Shown here piece by piece: positions 52,638 to 62,527 of a stretch of DNA of 64,000 nt. The stretch is taken from contig NC_012587.1 in the NCBI RefSeq assembly GCF_000018545.1, positions 3,190,001 through 3,254,000 of the forward strand, written 5' to 3'. Each line of letters opens with the position of its first letter. Within the stretch, counting starts at the first letter, position 1. The notes under the pieces were generated by a model. The model did no database searches. It worked only from the letters and a program-made list of their open reading frames with translations, and was not told the DNA's origin. This DNA is from Sinorhizobium fredii NGR234. Lineage in GTDB: Bacteria > Pseudomonadota > Alphaproteobacteria > Rhizobiales > Rhizobiaceae. A program made the position numbers and the translations under genes.

Positions 52638-55517
52638 CTACTCGGCCGCCTCCAGTTTGCCGGCGATCCGCCGCGACTGGCGGGCCTGCTCGTCATAGTC
52701 GACCTGCCAGTCGGACGGGCCGTTCGAAGGCGAGACCTGCACCGCCGTCACCTTGTATTCCGGGCAATTGGTCGCCCAGTCGGTGAAGTCGGTGGTGATG
52801 ACGTTGGCCTGCGTCGTCGGATGATGGAAGGTCGTATAGACGACACCCGGCGCGACGCGGTCGGTGATCAGCGATCTGAGCGTCGTTTCGCCCGAGCGGC
52901 TGGCGAGCCTGACCCAGTCGCCGTCGCGAATGCCGCGCTGCTCCGCATCGTGCGGATGGATTTCCAGCCGGTCCTCCGGGTGCCAGACGACATTCTCCGT
53001 GCGACGCGTCTGCGCGCCGACATTATAGTGGCTGAGGATGCGGCCGGTGGTGAGCAGCAGCGGGAAGCGCGGTCCGGTCTTCTCGTCGGTCGCCACATAT
53101 TCGGTGCGGATGAATTTGCCCTTGCCGCGCACGAAACCGTCGACATGCATGATCGGCGAACCGAGCGGCGCCTTCTCGTTGCAGGGCCACTGCACCGAGC
53201 CCATCTTGTCGAGATAGTCGTAGGAGACCAGGGCGAAACTCGGCGTCGTCGCGGCGATCTCGTCCATGATCTCGGATGGGTGACGATAATTCCAGTCGAG
53301 CCCCATGGCCTGGGCGAGCGTCTGCGTGACCTCCCAGTCGGCATAGCCGTTCTTCGGCCGCATCACACGGCGAACGCGATTGATGCGCCGCTCGGCATTG
53401 GTGAAGGTGCCGTCCTTTTCGAGGAAGGTCGAGCCCGGCAGGAAGACATGCGCGTAGTTCGCCGTCTCGTTGAGGAAGAGATCCTGAACCACGACGCATT
53501 CCATCGCCGCAAGACCGGCGGCGACGTGCTTGGTGTCCGGATCCGACTGCAGGATGTCCTCGCCCTGGATGTAGAGCGCCTTGAAGGTGCCGTCGACCGC
53601 CGCGTCAAGCATGTTCGGGATGCGCAGGCCCGGCTCGTTGCTAAGCGTCACACCCCAGAGCTTTTCGAAGATCTCGCGGGTCGCATCGTCGGAGATGTGG
53701 CGGTAGCCGGGAAGCTCGTGCGGGAACGAGCCCATGTCGCAGGAGCCCTGCACATTGTTCTGGCCGCGCAGCGGATTGACGCCGACGCCCGGCCGGCCGA
53801 TGTTGCCGGTGACCATGGCGAGGTTGGCGATCGCCATGACGGTGGTCGAGCCCTGGCTGTGCTCGGTGACGCCGAGGCCGTAATAGATCGCGCCGTTGCC
53901 GCCGGTCGCATAAAGGCGAGCAGCGCCGCGCACCAGTTCGGCCGGAACGCCCGTATAGGCCTCGCTCGCTTCCGGGCTGTGATAGGGCTCTGCGACGAAG
54001 GCCGCCCAATCCTCGAATTCCGACCAGTCGCAGCGCTCGCGGATGAAGGCTTCGTTTGCAAGGCCTTCGGTGACGATGACGTGCGCCAGCGACGTCAAAA
54101 TGGCGACGTTGGTGCCTGGCTTGATCGGCAAATGGTAGGACGCTTCGACATGGGCCGAGCGGACGAGGTCGATGCGGCGCGGGTCGATGACGATCAGCTT
54201 GGCGCCCTCACGCAGCCGCTTCTTCAGCCGCGAGGCGAAGACCGGATGGCCGTCGGTCGGGTTGGCGCCGATGATGATCGCGACATCCGTCTGCTCGACG
54301 CTGTCGAAATTCTGCGTGCCGGCCGAGGTGCCGAACGTCTGGTTGAGGCCGTAGCCGGTCGGCGAATGGCAGACGCGGGCGCAGGTGTCGACATTGTTGT
54401 TGCCGAAGCCGGCGCGCACCAGCTTCTGCACCAGATAGGTCTCCTCGTTGGTGCAGCGCGACGAGGTGATGCCGCCGACCGAATCGCGGCCGTATTGGTA
54501 CTGGATACGGCGGAACTCCGAGGCGACATGGGCGAAAGCCTCCTCCCAGGTGACCTCGCGCCAGGGATCGCTGATCTTCTCGCGGATCATCGGGTTGAGA
54601 ATGCGATCCTTGTGGCTCGAATAGCCATAGGCGAAGCGGCCCTTGACGCAGGAATGGCCGCGGTTCGCCTGGCCGTCCTTCCACGGCACCATGCGCACCA
54701 GCTCCTCGCCGCGCATTTCCGCCTTGAAGGAGCAGCCGACGCCGCAATAGGCACAGGTGGTGACGACCGAATGCTCCGGCTGGCCGATCTCGATCACCGA
54801 CTTTTCGGTGAGCGTCGCCGTCGGGCAGGCCTGCACGCAGGCGCCGCAGGAGACGCATTCGGAGGAGACGAAATCCTCGTTCATCCCCGCCGAAACCTTG
54901 GAGTCGAAGCCGCGGCCGCTGATCGTCAGCGCGAAGGTGCCCTGCACCTCCTCGCAGGCCCGCACGCAGCGCGAGCAGACGATGCACTTCGCCGGATCGA
55001 AGGTGAAGTAGGGATTGGATTCGTCCTTCGGCGCCCATTGGCGATTGATCTCGCCATTGTTGCGCGCCTTGACGTGGTTCGCCCCGTCATAACCGTAGCG
55101 CACATCGCGCAAGCCGACGGCGCCGGCCATGTCCTGCAGCTCGCAATCGCCGTTGGCGGCGCAGGTCAGGCAGTCGAGCGGATGGTCGGAGATATAAAGC
55201 TCCATGACGCCGCGGCGCACATCCTTGAGCCGCTGCGTCTGGGTGGAGACGCTGATGCCCGCTGCCACCGGCGTCGTGCAGGAGGCCGGCATGCCGGCGC
55301 GACCCTCTATCTCGACGAGACACAGGCGGCAGGAGCCGAAGGCCTCCATCATGTCGGAAGCGCAGAGCTTCGGCACTTCGACGCCGGCTTCCATCGCCGC
55401 GCGCATGATCGAGGTGCCTTCCGGCACGGTGATCTCGCGCCCGTCGATCGTCAGCGTCACCAGCTTTTCGGACTTGGAAGCAGGAGTGCCGTAGTCGATT
55501 TCATGAATGAGAGACAT
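52638..55517 (-). CDS. fdsA: NAD-dependent formate dehydrogenase alpha subunit (Mo-bisMGD)
   Basis: 959 residues, cytoplasmic catalytic subunit. The N-terminal NuoG-like part carries a [2Fe-2S] (CASDMMEAFGSCRLCLVEIE, with SCTTPV), a His-ligated cluster (HPLDCLTCAANGDCELQ) and two [4Fe-4S] (CIVCSRCVRACEEVQG; CVSCGACVQACPTATL). The catalytic part opens with a further cluster (CAYCGVGCSFKAE). The Mo ligand is the Cys of RVCHSPTGYGLNQTFG, so this is a Cys not a selenocysteine enzyme. Motifs GANPTDGHPVFASRLKKRL and the C-terminal MGD domain (NVGAQTRRTENVVW) are intact. It oxidises formate to CO2. Confidence 0.96.
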   Translation of the reverse strand: MSLIHEIDYGTPASKSEKLVTLTIDGREITVPEGTSIMRAAMEAGVEVPKLCASDMMEAFGSCRLCLVEIEGRAGMPASCTTPVAAGISVSTQTQRLKDVRRGVMELYISDHPLDCLTCAANGDCELQDMAGAVGLRDVRYGYDGANHVKARNNGEINRQWAPKDESNPYFTFDPAKCIVCSRCVRACEEVQGTFALTISGRGFDSKVSAGMNEDFVSSECVSCGACVQACPTATLTEKSVIEIGQPEHSVVTTCAYCGVGCSFKAEMRGEELVRMVPWKDGQANRGHSCVKGRFAYGYSSHKDRILNPMIREKISDPWREVTWEEAFAHVASEFRRIQYQYGRDSVGGITSSRCTNEETYLVQKLVRAGFGNNNVDTCARVCHSPTGYGLNQTFGTSAGTQNFDSVEQTDVAIIIGANPTDGHPVFASRLKKRLREGAKLIVIDPRRIDLVRSAHVEASYHLPIKPGTNVAILTSLAHVIVTEGLANEAFIRERCDWSEFEDWAAFVAEPYHSPEASEAYTGVPAELVRGAARLYATGGNGAIYYGLGVTEHSQGSTTVMAIANLAMVTGNIGRPGVGVNPLRGQNNVQGSCDMGSFPHELPGYRHISDDATREIFEKLWGVTLSNEPGLRIPNMLDAAVDGTFKALYIQGEDILQSDPDTKHVAAGLAAMECVVVQDLFLNETANYAHVFLPGSTFLEKDGTFTNAERRINRVRRVMRPKNGYADWEVTQTLAQAMGLDWNYRHPSEIMDEIAATTPSFALVSYDYLDKMGSVQWPCNEKAPLGSPIMHVDGFVRGKGKFIRTEYVATDEKTGPRFPLLLTTGRILSHYNVGAQTRRTENVVWHPEDRLEIHPHDAEQRGIRDGDWVRLASRSGETTLRSLITDRVAPGVVYTTFHHPTTQANVITTDFTDWATNCPEYKVTAVQVSPSNGPSDWQVDYDEQARQSRRIAGKLEAAE

Positions 55518-55560
55518 TAGCGGGCCTCCTGCGAAGATATGTTCAAGGGGGCGGATTTAC

Positions 55561-55722
55561 CCCCCTCTGGCCTGCCGGCCATCTCCCCCACAAGGGGGGA
55601 GATCGACCCGCGGCAAGCCGTCCGATCCGATAGAACGGTCAGCGAATGTCTAGCGGCGCAAAGGGCGTGCCGCACGTGTTCTCCCCCCTTGTGGGGGAGA
55701 TGGCCGGCAGGCCAGAGGGGGG
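55561..55722. repeat. Pair of inverted intergenic repeat units (class A) within the fds operon
   Basis: Unit at 55561-55602 and its inverted copy at 55682-55722 (CCTCTGGCCTGCCGGCCATC core) flank about 80 unique bases between fdsB and fdsA. Together they can form a very long stem. Same paired layout as at 10164-10353. Confidence 0.85.
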
Positions 55723-55734
55723 TGTACGTCGCCA

Positions 55735-57287
<1,553 letters not shown>

Positions 57288-57291
<4 letters not shown>

Positions 57292-57767
57292 CGACGTGCC
57301 TCCGCGACCAGCGCCTCAAGTTCCGCGTCGTCAAGCCGCGCATGCACTTCGCCGTCGAGCATCGCCGACGGCGAGCAGGAACAGAGCCCGAGACAGTAGA
57401 CCGGTTCGAGCGTCACGGCGCCGTCGGGCGTCGTCTCATGGAAATCGATGCCGAGCAGCGCCTTGGCGCGTTCGGCGAGCCGGTCACCGCCCATCGACTG
57501 GCAGGCTTCGGCGCGACAGAGCTTCAGAACATGGCGCCCTGCCGGATGCTCGCGGAAATCGTGATAGAAGGTGACGACGCCATAGACTTCGGCGCGCGAC
57601 AGGTTGAGTTCGCGGGCGATCACCGGCAGACACGCCTCGGGCACATAGCCGAACTCGTCCTGGATCTCGTGCAGGATCGGCAGAAGCGGGCCTTCCAGCC
57701 CCTTGAGGTCGCCGACAATCGCCAGCGTCCGCTCGGCCACGTCTGCGCCCGGCAAATGAGTATTCAC
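57288..57767 (-). CDS. fdsG: Formate dehydrogenase gamma subunit ([2Fe-2S])
   Basis: 159 residues with a GTG start at 57767 (VNTHLPGADV; GGGAGGG eight bases upstream). No ATG fits: the reading further upstream is not protein-like. NuoE-like fold with the cluster cysteines in LCRAEACQSMGG and YCLGLCSCSPSAM, and helix HEIQDEFGYVPEACLPVIAR. First gene of fdsGBA-fdhD-fdsD. Confidence 0.95.
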
Positions 57768-57937
57768 GCGAAGAGCCCTCCCGGCTCGTGGCGCGTCGCA
57801 ATCAGAGCCTCGTGCTCGATCGTTCCCGCGCTGGTGTATTCTACGCATATCCGCAGAGGTCGGAGCTCCTTCGGCCTCTACACAGGCAACAAGCTTCGCG
57901 CTTAAGGCCAGAAGGGTCAATAATGCTGTTCCGTTGG

Positions 57938-57958
57938 TCGATAGAAAAAATCTATCGA
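57938..57958. promoter_or_regulatory. LysR-type operator in front of fdsG
   Basis: TCGATAGA-AAAAA-TCTATCGA, perfect 8-5-8 inverted repeat containing the LysR-type T-N11-A layout. It overlaps the stop codon of the upstream lysR gene (57952-57954) and lies 171 bases before the fdsG start. Confidence 0.65.
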
Positions 57959-58848
57959 GCGGCGTTGCGCTCGCTGAGCATGCGTGCCTCGTGCAGCAAG
58001 GCCGAGACCAATGGCGTAAACGGCTCACGATAGGTCGCCACCAGGCCGACCGTGTGGCGCACGTCCGGATCGACGATCGGGATCATCCGGATATTTTCGT
58101 GAAAGCCGAAGGATTTCGCGACGTTATAAGGCATTATGCTCGCCCATCGCCCGGTCCGGACATGCGAGAAGAGCACGATCATCGAGTTCGATTCGAGCGT
58201 CGGGGTCGCCACAGCGCCGGCTTCGGCAAAATGCTGATTGATGATGCGCCGATTCTGCATATCGGCCGTCAATAGACAAAGCCGAATATTGCTAACCTCT
58301 TTCCAGGTAACGCTTTCGCGATCCGAAAGCGGCGTTCCGACCGCGGTAACCAGGTGATATTGCTCGATCTGCAGCGGCACGCTGGTGACGCGGCCGAGCG
58401 GTTCGTTCTCCAGATAGGTGAGCCCCGCATCGATCTCGAGGTTTTCGAGCAGCGCCAGGATCTGCAGCGAGGTGGTCGACAGCACCGAAAAGGTGACGTC
58501 GGGGTGCTTTTCCTGGAAGGGCGCGGTGATCAGCGGCACCATCGACAGCGTCGTCGGGATGGCGGCAAGGCGGATATGGCCGGAAAGCCCCTTGCGCGCC
58601 GCCCGCATCTCCTCGCGCATGGTGCGCGTATCGCCGACGATCCGCCGCGCCCATTCGAGCACCCGCTGACCTTCGGGTGTCAGCCCCTGGAAGCGCGAGC
58701 CGCGATTGACGAGGATGACGCCGAGCTGGTCCTCGAGCTGGCGGATGGCCGCCGACAGCGTCGGCTGCGTCACGCCGCATTCCTCCGCAGCGCGACCAAA
58801 ATGCCGTTCGCGGGCGAGGGCGAGAAAGAACTCCAGCTTGTCGATCAT
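57952..58848 (-). CDS. LysR-family regulator of the formate dehydrogenase operon
   Basis: 298 residues. HTH at about 1-62 (FFLALARERHFGRAAEECGV, TQPTLSAAIRQLEDQLGVIL), effector domain from about 90. It resembles regulators found upstream of fds operons in other proteobacteria (FdsR in Cupriavidus). Same strand as the operon and ends 184 bases before fdsG; a LysR-type palindrome overlaps its stop codon, the expected target. Confidence 0.92.
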   Translation of the reverse strand: MIDKLEFFLALARERHFGRAAEECGVTQPTLSAAIRQLEDQLGVILVNRGSRFQGLTPEGQRVLEWARRIVGDTRTMREEMRAARKGLSGHIRLAAIPTTLSMVPLITAPFQEKHPDVTFSVLSTTSLQILALLENLEIDAGLTYLENEPLGRVTSVPLQIEQYHLVTAVGTPLSDRESVTWKEVSNIRLCLLTADMQNRRIINQHFAEAGAVATPTLESNSMIVLFSHVRTGRWASIMPYNVAKSFGFHENIRMIPIVDPDVRHTVGLVATYREPFTPLVSALLHEARMLSERNAAR

Positions 58849-58911
58849 GCCTGGCCTTTGAGCAGATGAGCACCACCCCTCGCTCCAATGTTCGTCTGCA
58901 CGCGGGGTTCG

Positions 58912-59060
58912 CCCCTCACCCTAACCCTCTCCCCGCGTGCGGGGAGAGGGGACTGAGGCGGCGCAGCCTCTCCCCACACGCGGGGAGAGCGGACTTGGAC
59001 GGGGCGGCATCTTCCTTCTCCCCGCGTGCGGGGAGAAGGTGCCGGCAGGCGGATGAGGGG
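58912..59060. repeat. Intergenic palindromic repeat (class B), three hairpins
   Basis: Starts CCCCTCACCCTAACCC, holds three copies of a CTCCCCGCGTGCGGGGAGA-type hairpin and ends GGTGCCGGCAGGCGGATGAG. Related to 12090-12194. Lies between the lysR gene start and the end of the SDR gene. Confidence 0.8.
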
Positions 59061-59079
59061 CAAAACGCGCATGTCTTTC

Positions 59080-59850
59080 CTAGAAGATCAACTGCCCGCC
59101 ATTCACCTCCAGCACCTGCCCGGTGATATAGCCGGAAAGCGGATGCGAGGCGAGGAACAGATAGGCGGGCGCGCAATCCTCCGCGGTTCCAAGCCGCCCG
59201 AGCGGAATCGACTTGCGGGTCGCTTCGAGCTTTTCCGGCGTCGAGTAGCGCTCGTGGAATTCGGTGCTGATCGTGCCGGGCGAGACGCAATTGACGCGGA
59301 TCCCGTCCGGCGCCAGTTCGCGCGCCAGCGCCTTGGAATAGGTGGCGACGAAGGCCTTGGTGGCCGAATAGATCGACGAGCCGGCGCTGCCGCCGGAGCG
59401 CGCCGAGATCGACACGGTGTTGACGATCGCCGGATGCGTGCCCTTCAGGAGCAGCGGCAGCATCGCCCGGGTCATCTCGACGACCGAGGTCTGGTTGAGC
59501 TGGACGATCGTCCGGTAGGCGTCGTCGCTCAGCTCTGCCGCCGGAAAACGGCCGACCATGGTGCCGGCGTTGTTGATCAGCACGTCGAGGCCGTCGAAGC
59601 GGTTCCTCACCTCCTCGGCAAGCGTCTCGACGCCGCCGGCGGCGAGAAAATCCGCGGCCGAAAGGAATGCCCTGCCCTCGGCCACCGCCGATTCGAGAAA
59701 ATCGGGGCGCGTATCGGAGATCGTCCGGCCAACATGGACCAGCACCCGAGCGCCGCAATCGAGAAACTGCCGGGCGACTTCGAGACCGATACCGCGGCCG
59801 GCGCCGGTCACCACCACATTCATGCCTTTGAACAAGGCCGGATGATACAT
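59080..59850 (-). CDS. SDR-family oxidoreductase (FabG-like)
   Basis: 256 residues from the ATG at 59850 (GGAAGAAGG upstream). VVTGAGRGIGLEVARQFLDC, NNAGTMVGRFP, catalytic Ser in VSISARSGG and YSATK. Ends with GGQLIF, the classic SDR tail. Divergent from glpR and next to the candidate GlpR operator, so it may be part of the glycerol/polyol regulon; the substrate could be a polyol or a keto-sugar. A reading from 59988 would cover the operator and is rejected. Confidence 0.9.
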   Translation of the reverse strand: MYHPALFKGMNVVVTGAGRGIGLEVARQFLDCGARVLVHVGRTISDTRPDFLESAVAEGRAFLSAADFLAAGGVETLAEEVRNRFDGLDVLINNAGTMVGRFPAAELSDDAYRTIVQLNQTSVVEMTRAMLPLLLKGTHPAIVNTVSISARSGGSAGSSIYSATKAFVATYSKALARELAPDGIRVNCVSPGTISTEFHERYSTPEKLEATRKSIPLGRLGTAEDCAPAYLFLASHPLSGYITGQVLEVNGGQLIF

Positions 59851-59990
59851 GGACTTACCTTCTTCCTGCTGGCTTCCCTCTGGAAAAACCACGCTGGCGC
59901 ATCCAACAATGGATTGCAACGGGTGGGTATCGGCGATTGCGACATCGAAGATCGAATCCGCAACCAATCGCTGATTCTGAAATTGCACGG

Positions 59991-60025
59991 CTTTCGTTTT
60001 TGCCTATTATGAAAGAAAACGAAAG
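59991..60025. promoter_or_regulatory. Candidate GlpR (DeoR-type) operator between the SDR and glpR
   Basis: CTTTCGTTTTT (59991-60001) and GAAAACGAAAG (60015-60025) form an inverted repeat with a 13-base spacer, 10 of 11 bases matching. It ends 15 bases before the glpR start. Confidence 0.6.
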
Positions 60026-60040
60026 CAGAGGGAGCGAAGC

Positions 60041-60805
60041 ATGTATCTCACCGGACGGCAAGAGGAGATCCTGGAACTGGCAAAGGCCGAGGGCCGGGTG
60101 CTCGTCGAGGAACTCGCGCAGCGTTTTTCGGTGACGCCGCAGACGATCCGCAAGGATTTGAACGACCTCTGCGATGCAAGGGTCTTGAACCGCATCCACG
60201 GCGGCGCGATCTTCCCGAGCGGCAAGGAGAACGTGAAATACGATGCTCGCCGCCAGATTGCCGCTCCGGAAAAACAGGCGATCGGTCGGGCCGCCGCTGC
60301 GCTGATCCCCGACAACGCCTCGCTCTTCATCAATATCGGCACCACCACCGAGGCGGTCGGCGAGGCCCTGCTCGATCACAAGGAACTGATGGTCATCACC
60401 AATAACATCAATGTCGCCAATCGGTTGCGCGTCTTTCCCTCGATCGAGGTAGTGATCGCCGGCGGGGTGGTGCGCGGTTCGGACGGCGGCATCGTCGGCG
60501 AGGCGGCGGTCGATTTCATCCGGCAGTTCAAGGTCGATTTCGCCGTGATCGGCGCCTCCGCCATCGACCATGATGGGGCGCTTCTCGATTTCGATTACCG
60601 CGAAGTGAAGGTCGCGCAAGCGATCATCGCCAATGCGCGCCACGTCATCCTGGTGTCCGATTCGACGAAGTTCGAACGCACCGCGCCAGTCAGGATCGGC
60701 CACATTTCCCAGGTGCAGACCTTCATCACCGACCGATGCATCGTTGAAAACGTTCGCAAAATCTGTTCGGAGCAGGGCGTCAAGCTGATCGAGACCGAGG
60801 CTTGA
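60041..60805 (+). CDS. glpR: DeoR-family regulator (GlpR)
   Basis: 254 residues. DeoR HTH at the N-terminus (ILELAKAEGRVLVEELAQRF, VTPQTIRKDLNDLCDARVLN) and the sugar-phosphate sensing domain (FINIGTTTEAVGEALLDHKE, AVIGASAIDHDGALLDFDYR). GlpR represses glycerol genes and is released by glycerol-3-phosphate. The divergent gene is the SDR; glpD follows after 129 bases with its own TTCG-type sites. Confidence 0.9.
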   Translation: MYLTGRQEEILELAKAEGRVLVEELAQRFSVTPQTIRKDLNDLCDARVLNRIHGGAIFPSGKENVKYDARRQIAAPEKQAIGRAAAALIPDNASLFINIGTTTEAVGEALLDHKELMVITNNINVANRLRVFPSIEVVIAGGVVRGSDGGIVGEAAVDFIRQFKVDFAVIGASAIDHDGALLDFDYREVKVAQAIIANARHVILVSDSTKFERTAPVRIGHISQVQTFITDRCIVENVRKICSEQGVKLIETEA

Positions 60806-60837
60806 CCGCATCCAAACGGCCCGCTCGAGATTCGGGA

Positions 60838-60890
60838 AACATTCGTTTGACATTCGAAATGTTTTCGTTTTAACTGCCTTCACTTTCGCG
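60838..60890. promoter_or_regulatory. Phased TTCG sites upstream of glpD (candidate GlpR array)
   Basis: TTCGTTT at 60842, TTCGAAA at 60853 and TTCGTTT at 60864 start exactly 11 bases apart; a further TTCGCGA begins at 60885. Same core as the glpR/SDR site. 45-90 bases before the glpD start. Confidence 0.6.
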
Positions 60891-60934
60891 ATTGCATCAA
60901 TTTGTGCATTGCGAAAAGTGGAGGGGAAATCGCA

Positions 60935-62452
60935 GTGTCAGAGCAGGCAATCTTCGACGTCTTTGTCATAGGCGGCGGCATCAACGGATGCGGCATTGCG
61001 CGTGATGCGGTCGGCCGGGGCTATTCCGTCGCGCTGGCCGAAATGGACGATTTCGCCTCCGGCACCTCCTCCGGTTCCACCAAGCTCATCCATGGCGGCC
61101 TGCGCTATCTCGAGCATTACGAATTCCGGCTGGTGCGCGAGGCGCTGATGGAGCGCGAGGTGCTCTGGGCGATGGCGCCGCACGTCATCTGGCCGATGCG
61201 CTTCGTCCTGCCCTATCACAAGGGCGGCCCGCGCCCGGCCTGGCTTATCCGTCTTGGCCTCTTCCTCTACGACCATATCGGCGGCCGCAAGCTGTTGCCG
61301 GCGACGAGCACGCTGGACATGACCCGCGACGCCGCGGGCGGGCCGCTGAAGCGTCTCTTCACCAAGGCCTTCGAATATTCCGACGGCTGGGTCGACGACG
61401 CCCGCCTCGTCGTGCTGAACGCCCGCGATGCCGCCGATCGCGGCGCCCGGATCATGGCGCGTACCCGCGTCGTCTCGGCGCGGCGCGAAAACGGTCGCTG
61501 GGCGATCGAAACCGAGGACGCCCAGACCGGTGCACGCGAAACCCTTCGCGCTCGCCTGCTCGTCAACGCCACCGGCCCCTGGGTCGACCGCGTGCTCGCC
61601 GATACACTCGGCAAGAACGATGTTCACAATGTCCGCCTCGTCCAGGGCAGCCATATCGTCGTGAAGAGGAAATTCGACGACCCGCGCGCCTATTTCTTCC
61701 AGAATCCGGACGGACGGATCATGTTCGCCATCCCTTACCAAAACGACTTCACTCTGATCGGCACCACCGACCGGGATTTCACCGGCAATCCCGCGGATGT
61801 GCGCATCAGCGATGCCGAGATCGACTATCTCTGCAAATCGGCGAGCGAATATTTCAGCGATCCGGTCACCACGGACGATATCGTCTGGACCTATTCGGCG
61901 GTCCGCCCGCTCTATGACGACGGGGCAAGCAAGGCGCAGGAGGCGACCCGCGACTATGTGCTGCGCGTCGAGGGACAGAACGGCCAGGCGCCGCTTCTCA
62001 ATGTCTTTGGCGGCAAGCTCACGACCTATCGGCGGCTCGCCGAATCGGCGCTTGAAAAGATCGGCGAGGCGATCGGGACCAAGGGCAGTAAATGGACGGC
62101 CACGTCCCACCTGCCGGGCGGCGACTTTGCGGCAACCGCCTACGATACCGAAGTCGACATGCTGAAGGCGCGCTACCCCTTTCTCGCGCTTTCGCATGCC
62201 CGCCGGCTGGTCCGGCTCTACGGCACCCAGGCTGCAAGTCTGCTTGGCCATGCGGCGAGCCAGGCGGACCTCGGCAAGCACTTCGGCACTGATCTTTACG
62301 AGGTCGAAGTGGACTGGCTGATCGGACAGGAATGGGCGCGGCGCGCCGAGGACGTGCTCTGGCGCCGCACGAAACTGGGATTGAAGCTGACGCCGGCGGA
62401 GATCGCGGAGTTGGAGGACTACATGCGCGGCGCCGTCAACGCCGCAGCATAG
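60935..62452 (+). CDS. glpD: Aerobic glycerol-3-phosphate dehydrogenase
   Basis: 505 residues with a GTG start at 60935 (VSEQAIFDV; GGAGGGG upstream). FAD motif FVIGGGINGCGIARDAVGRG, GTSSGSTKLIHGGLRYLEHY and the C-terminal helical domain to RGAVNAAA. It is membrane-associated and passes electrons from glycerol-3-phosphate to quinone, making DHAP. First gene of a glpD-glpS-glpT order known in rhizobia. Confidence 0.96.
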   Translation: MSEQAIFDVFVIGGGINGCGIARDAVGRGYSVALAEMDDFASGTSSGSTKLIHGGLRYLEHYEFRLVREALMEREVLWAMAPHVIWPMRFVLPYHKGGPRPAWLIRLGLFLYDHIGGRKLLPATSTLDMTRDAAGGPLKRLFTKAFEYSDGWVDDARLVVLNARDAADRGARIMARTRVVSARRENGRWAIETEDAQTGARETLRARLLVNATGPWVDRVLADTLGKNDVHNVRLVQGSHIVVKRKFDDPRAYFFQNPDGRIMFAIPYQNDFTLIGTTDRDFTGNPADVRISDAEIDYLCKSASEYFSDPVTTDDIVWTYSAVRPLYDDGASKAQEATRDYVLRVEGQNGQAPLLNVFGGKLTTYRRLAESALEKIGEAIGTKGSKWTATSHLPGGDFAATAYDTEVDMLKARYPFLALSHARRLVRLYGTQAASLLGHAASQADLGKHFGTDLYEVEVDWLIGQEWARRAEDVLWRRTKLGLKLTPAEIAELEDYMRGAVNAAA

Positions 62453-62527
62453 AAGAGTTGGAGCGCTCATCCCGCTCTGATCCGCGATTGAAACTGCCGA
62501 TGGCTGGGTGGAACACCGGAGAATTCA

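Noticed and set aside
52821..55520. 899-codon open frame antisense to fdsA
   Set aside because: Codon-bias shadow of a well-defined catalytic subunit.
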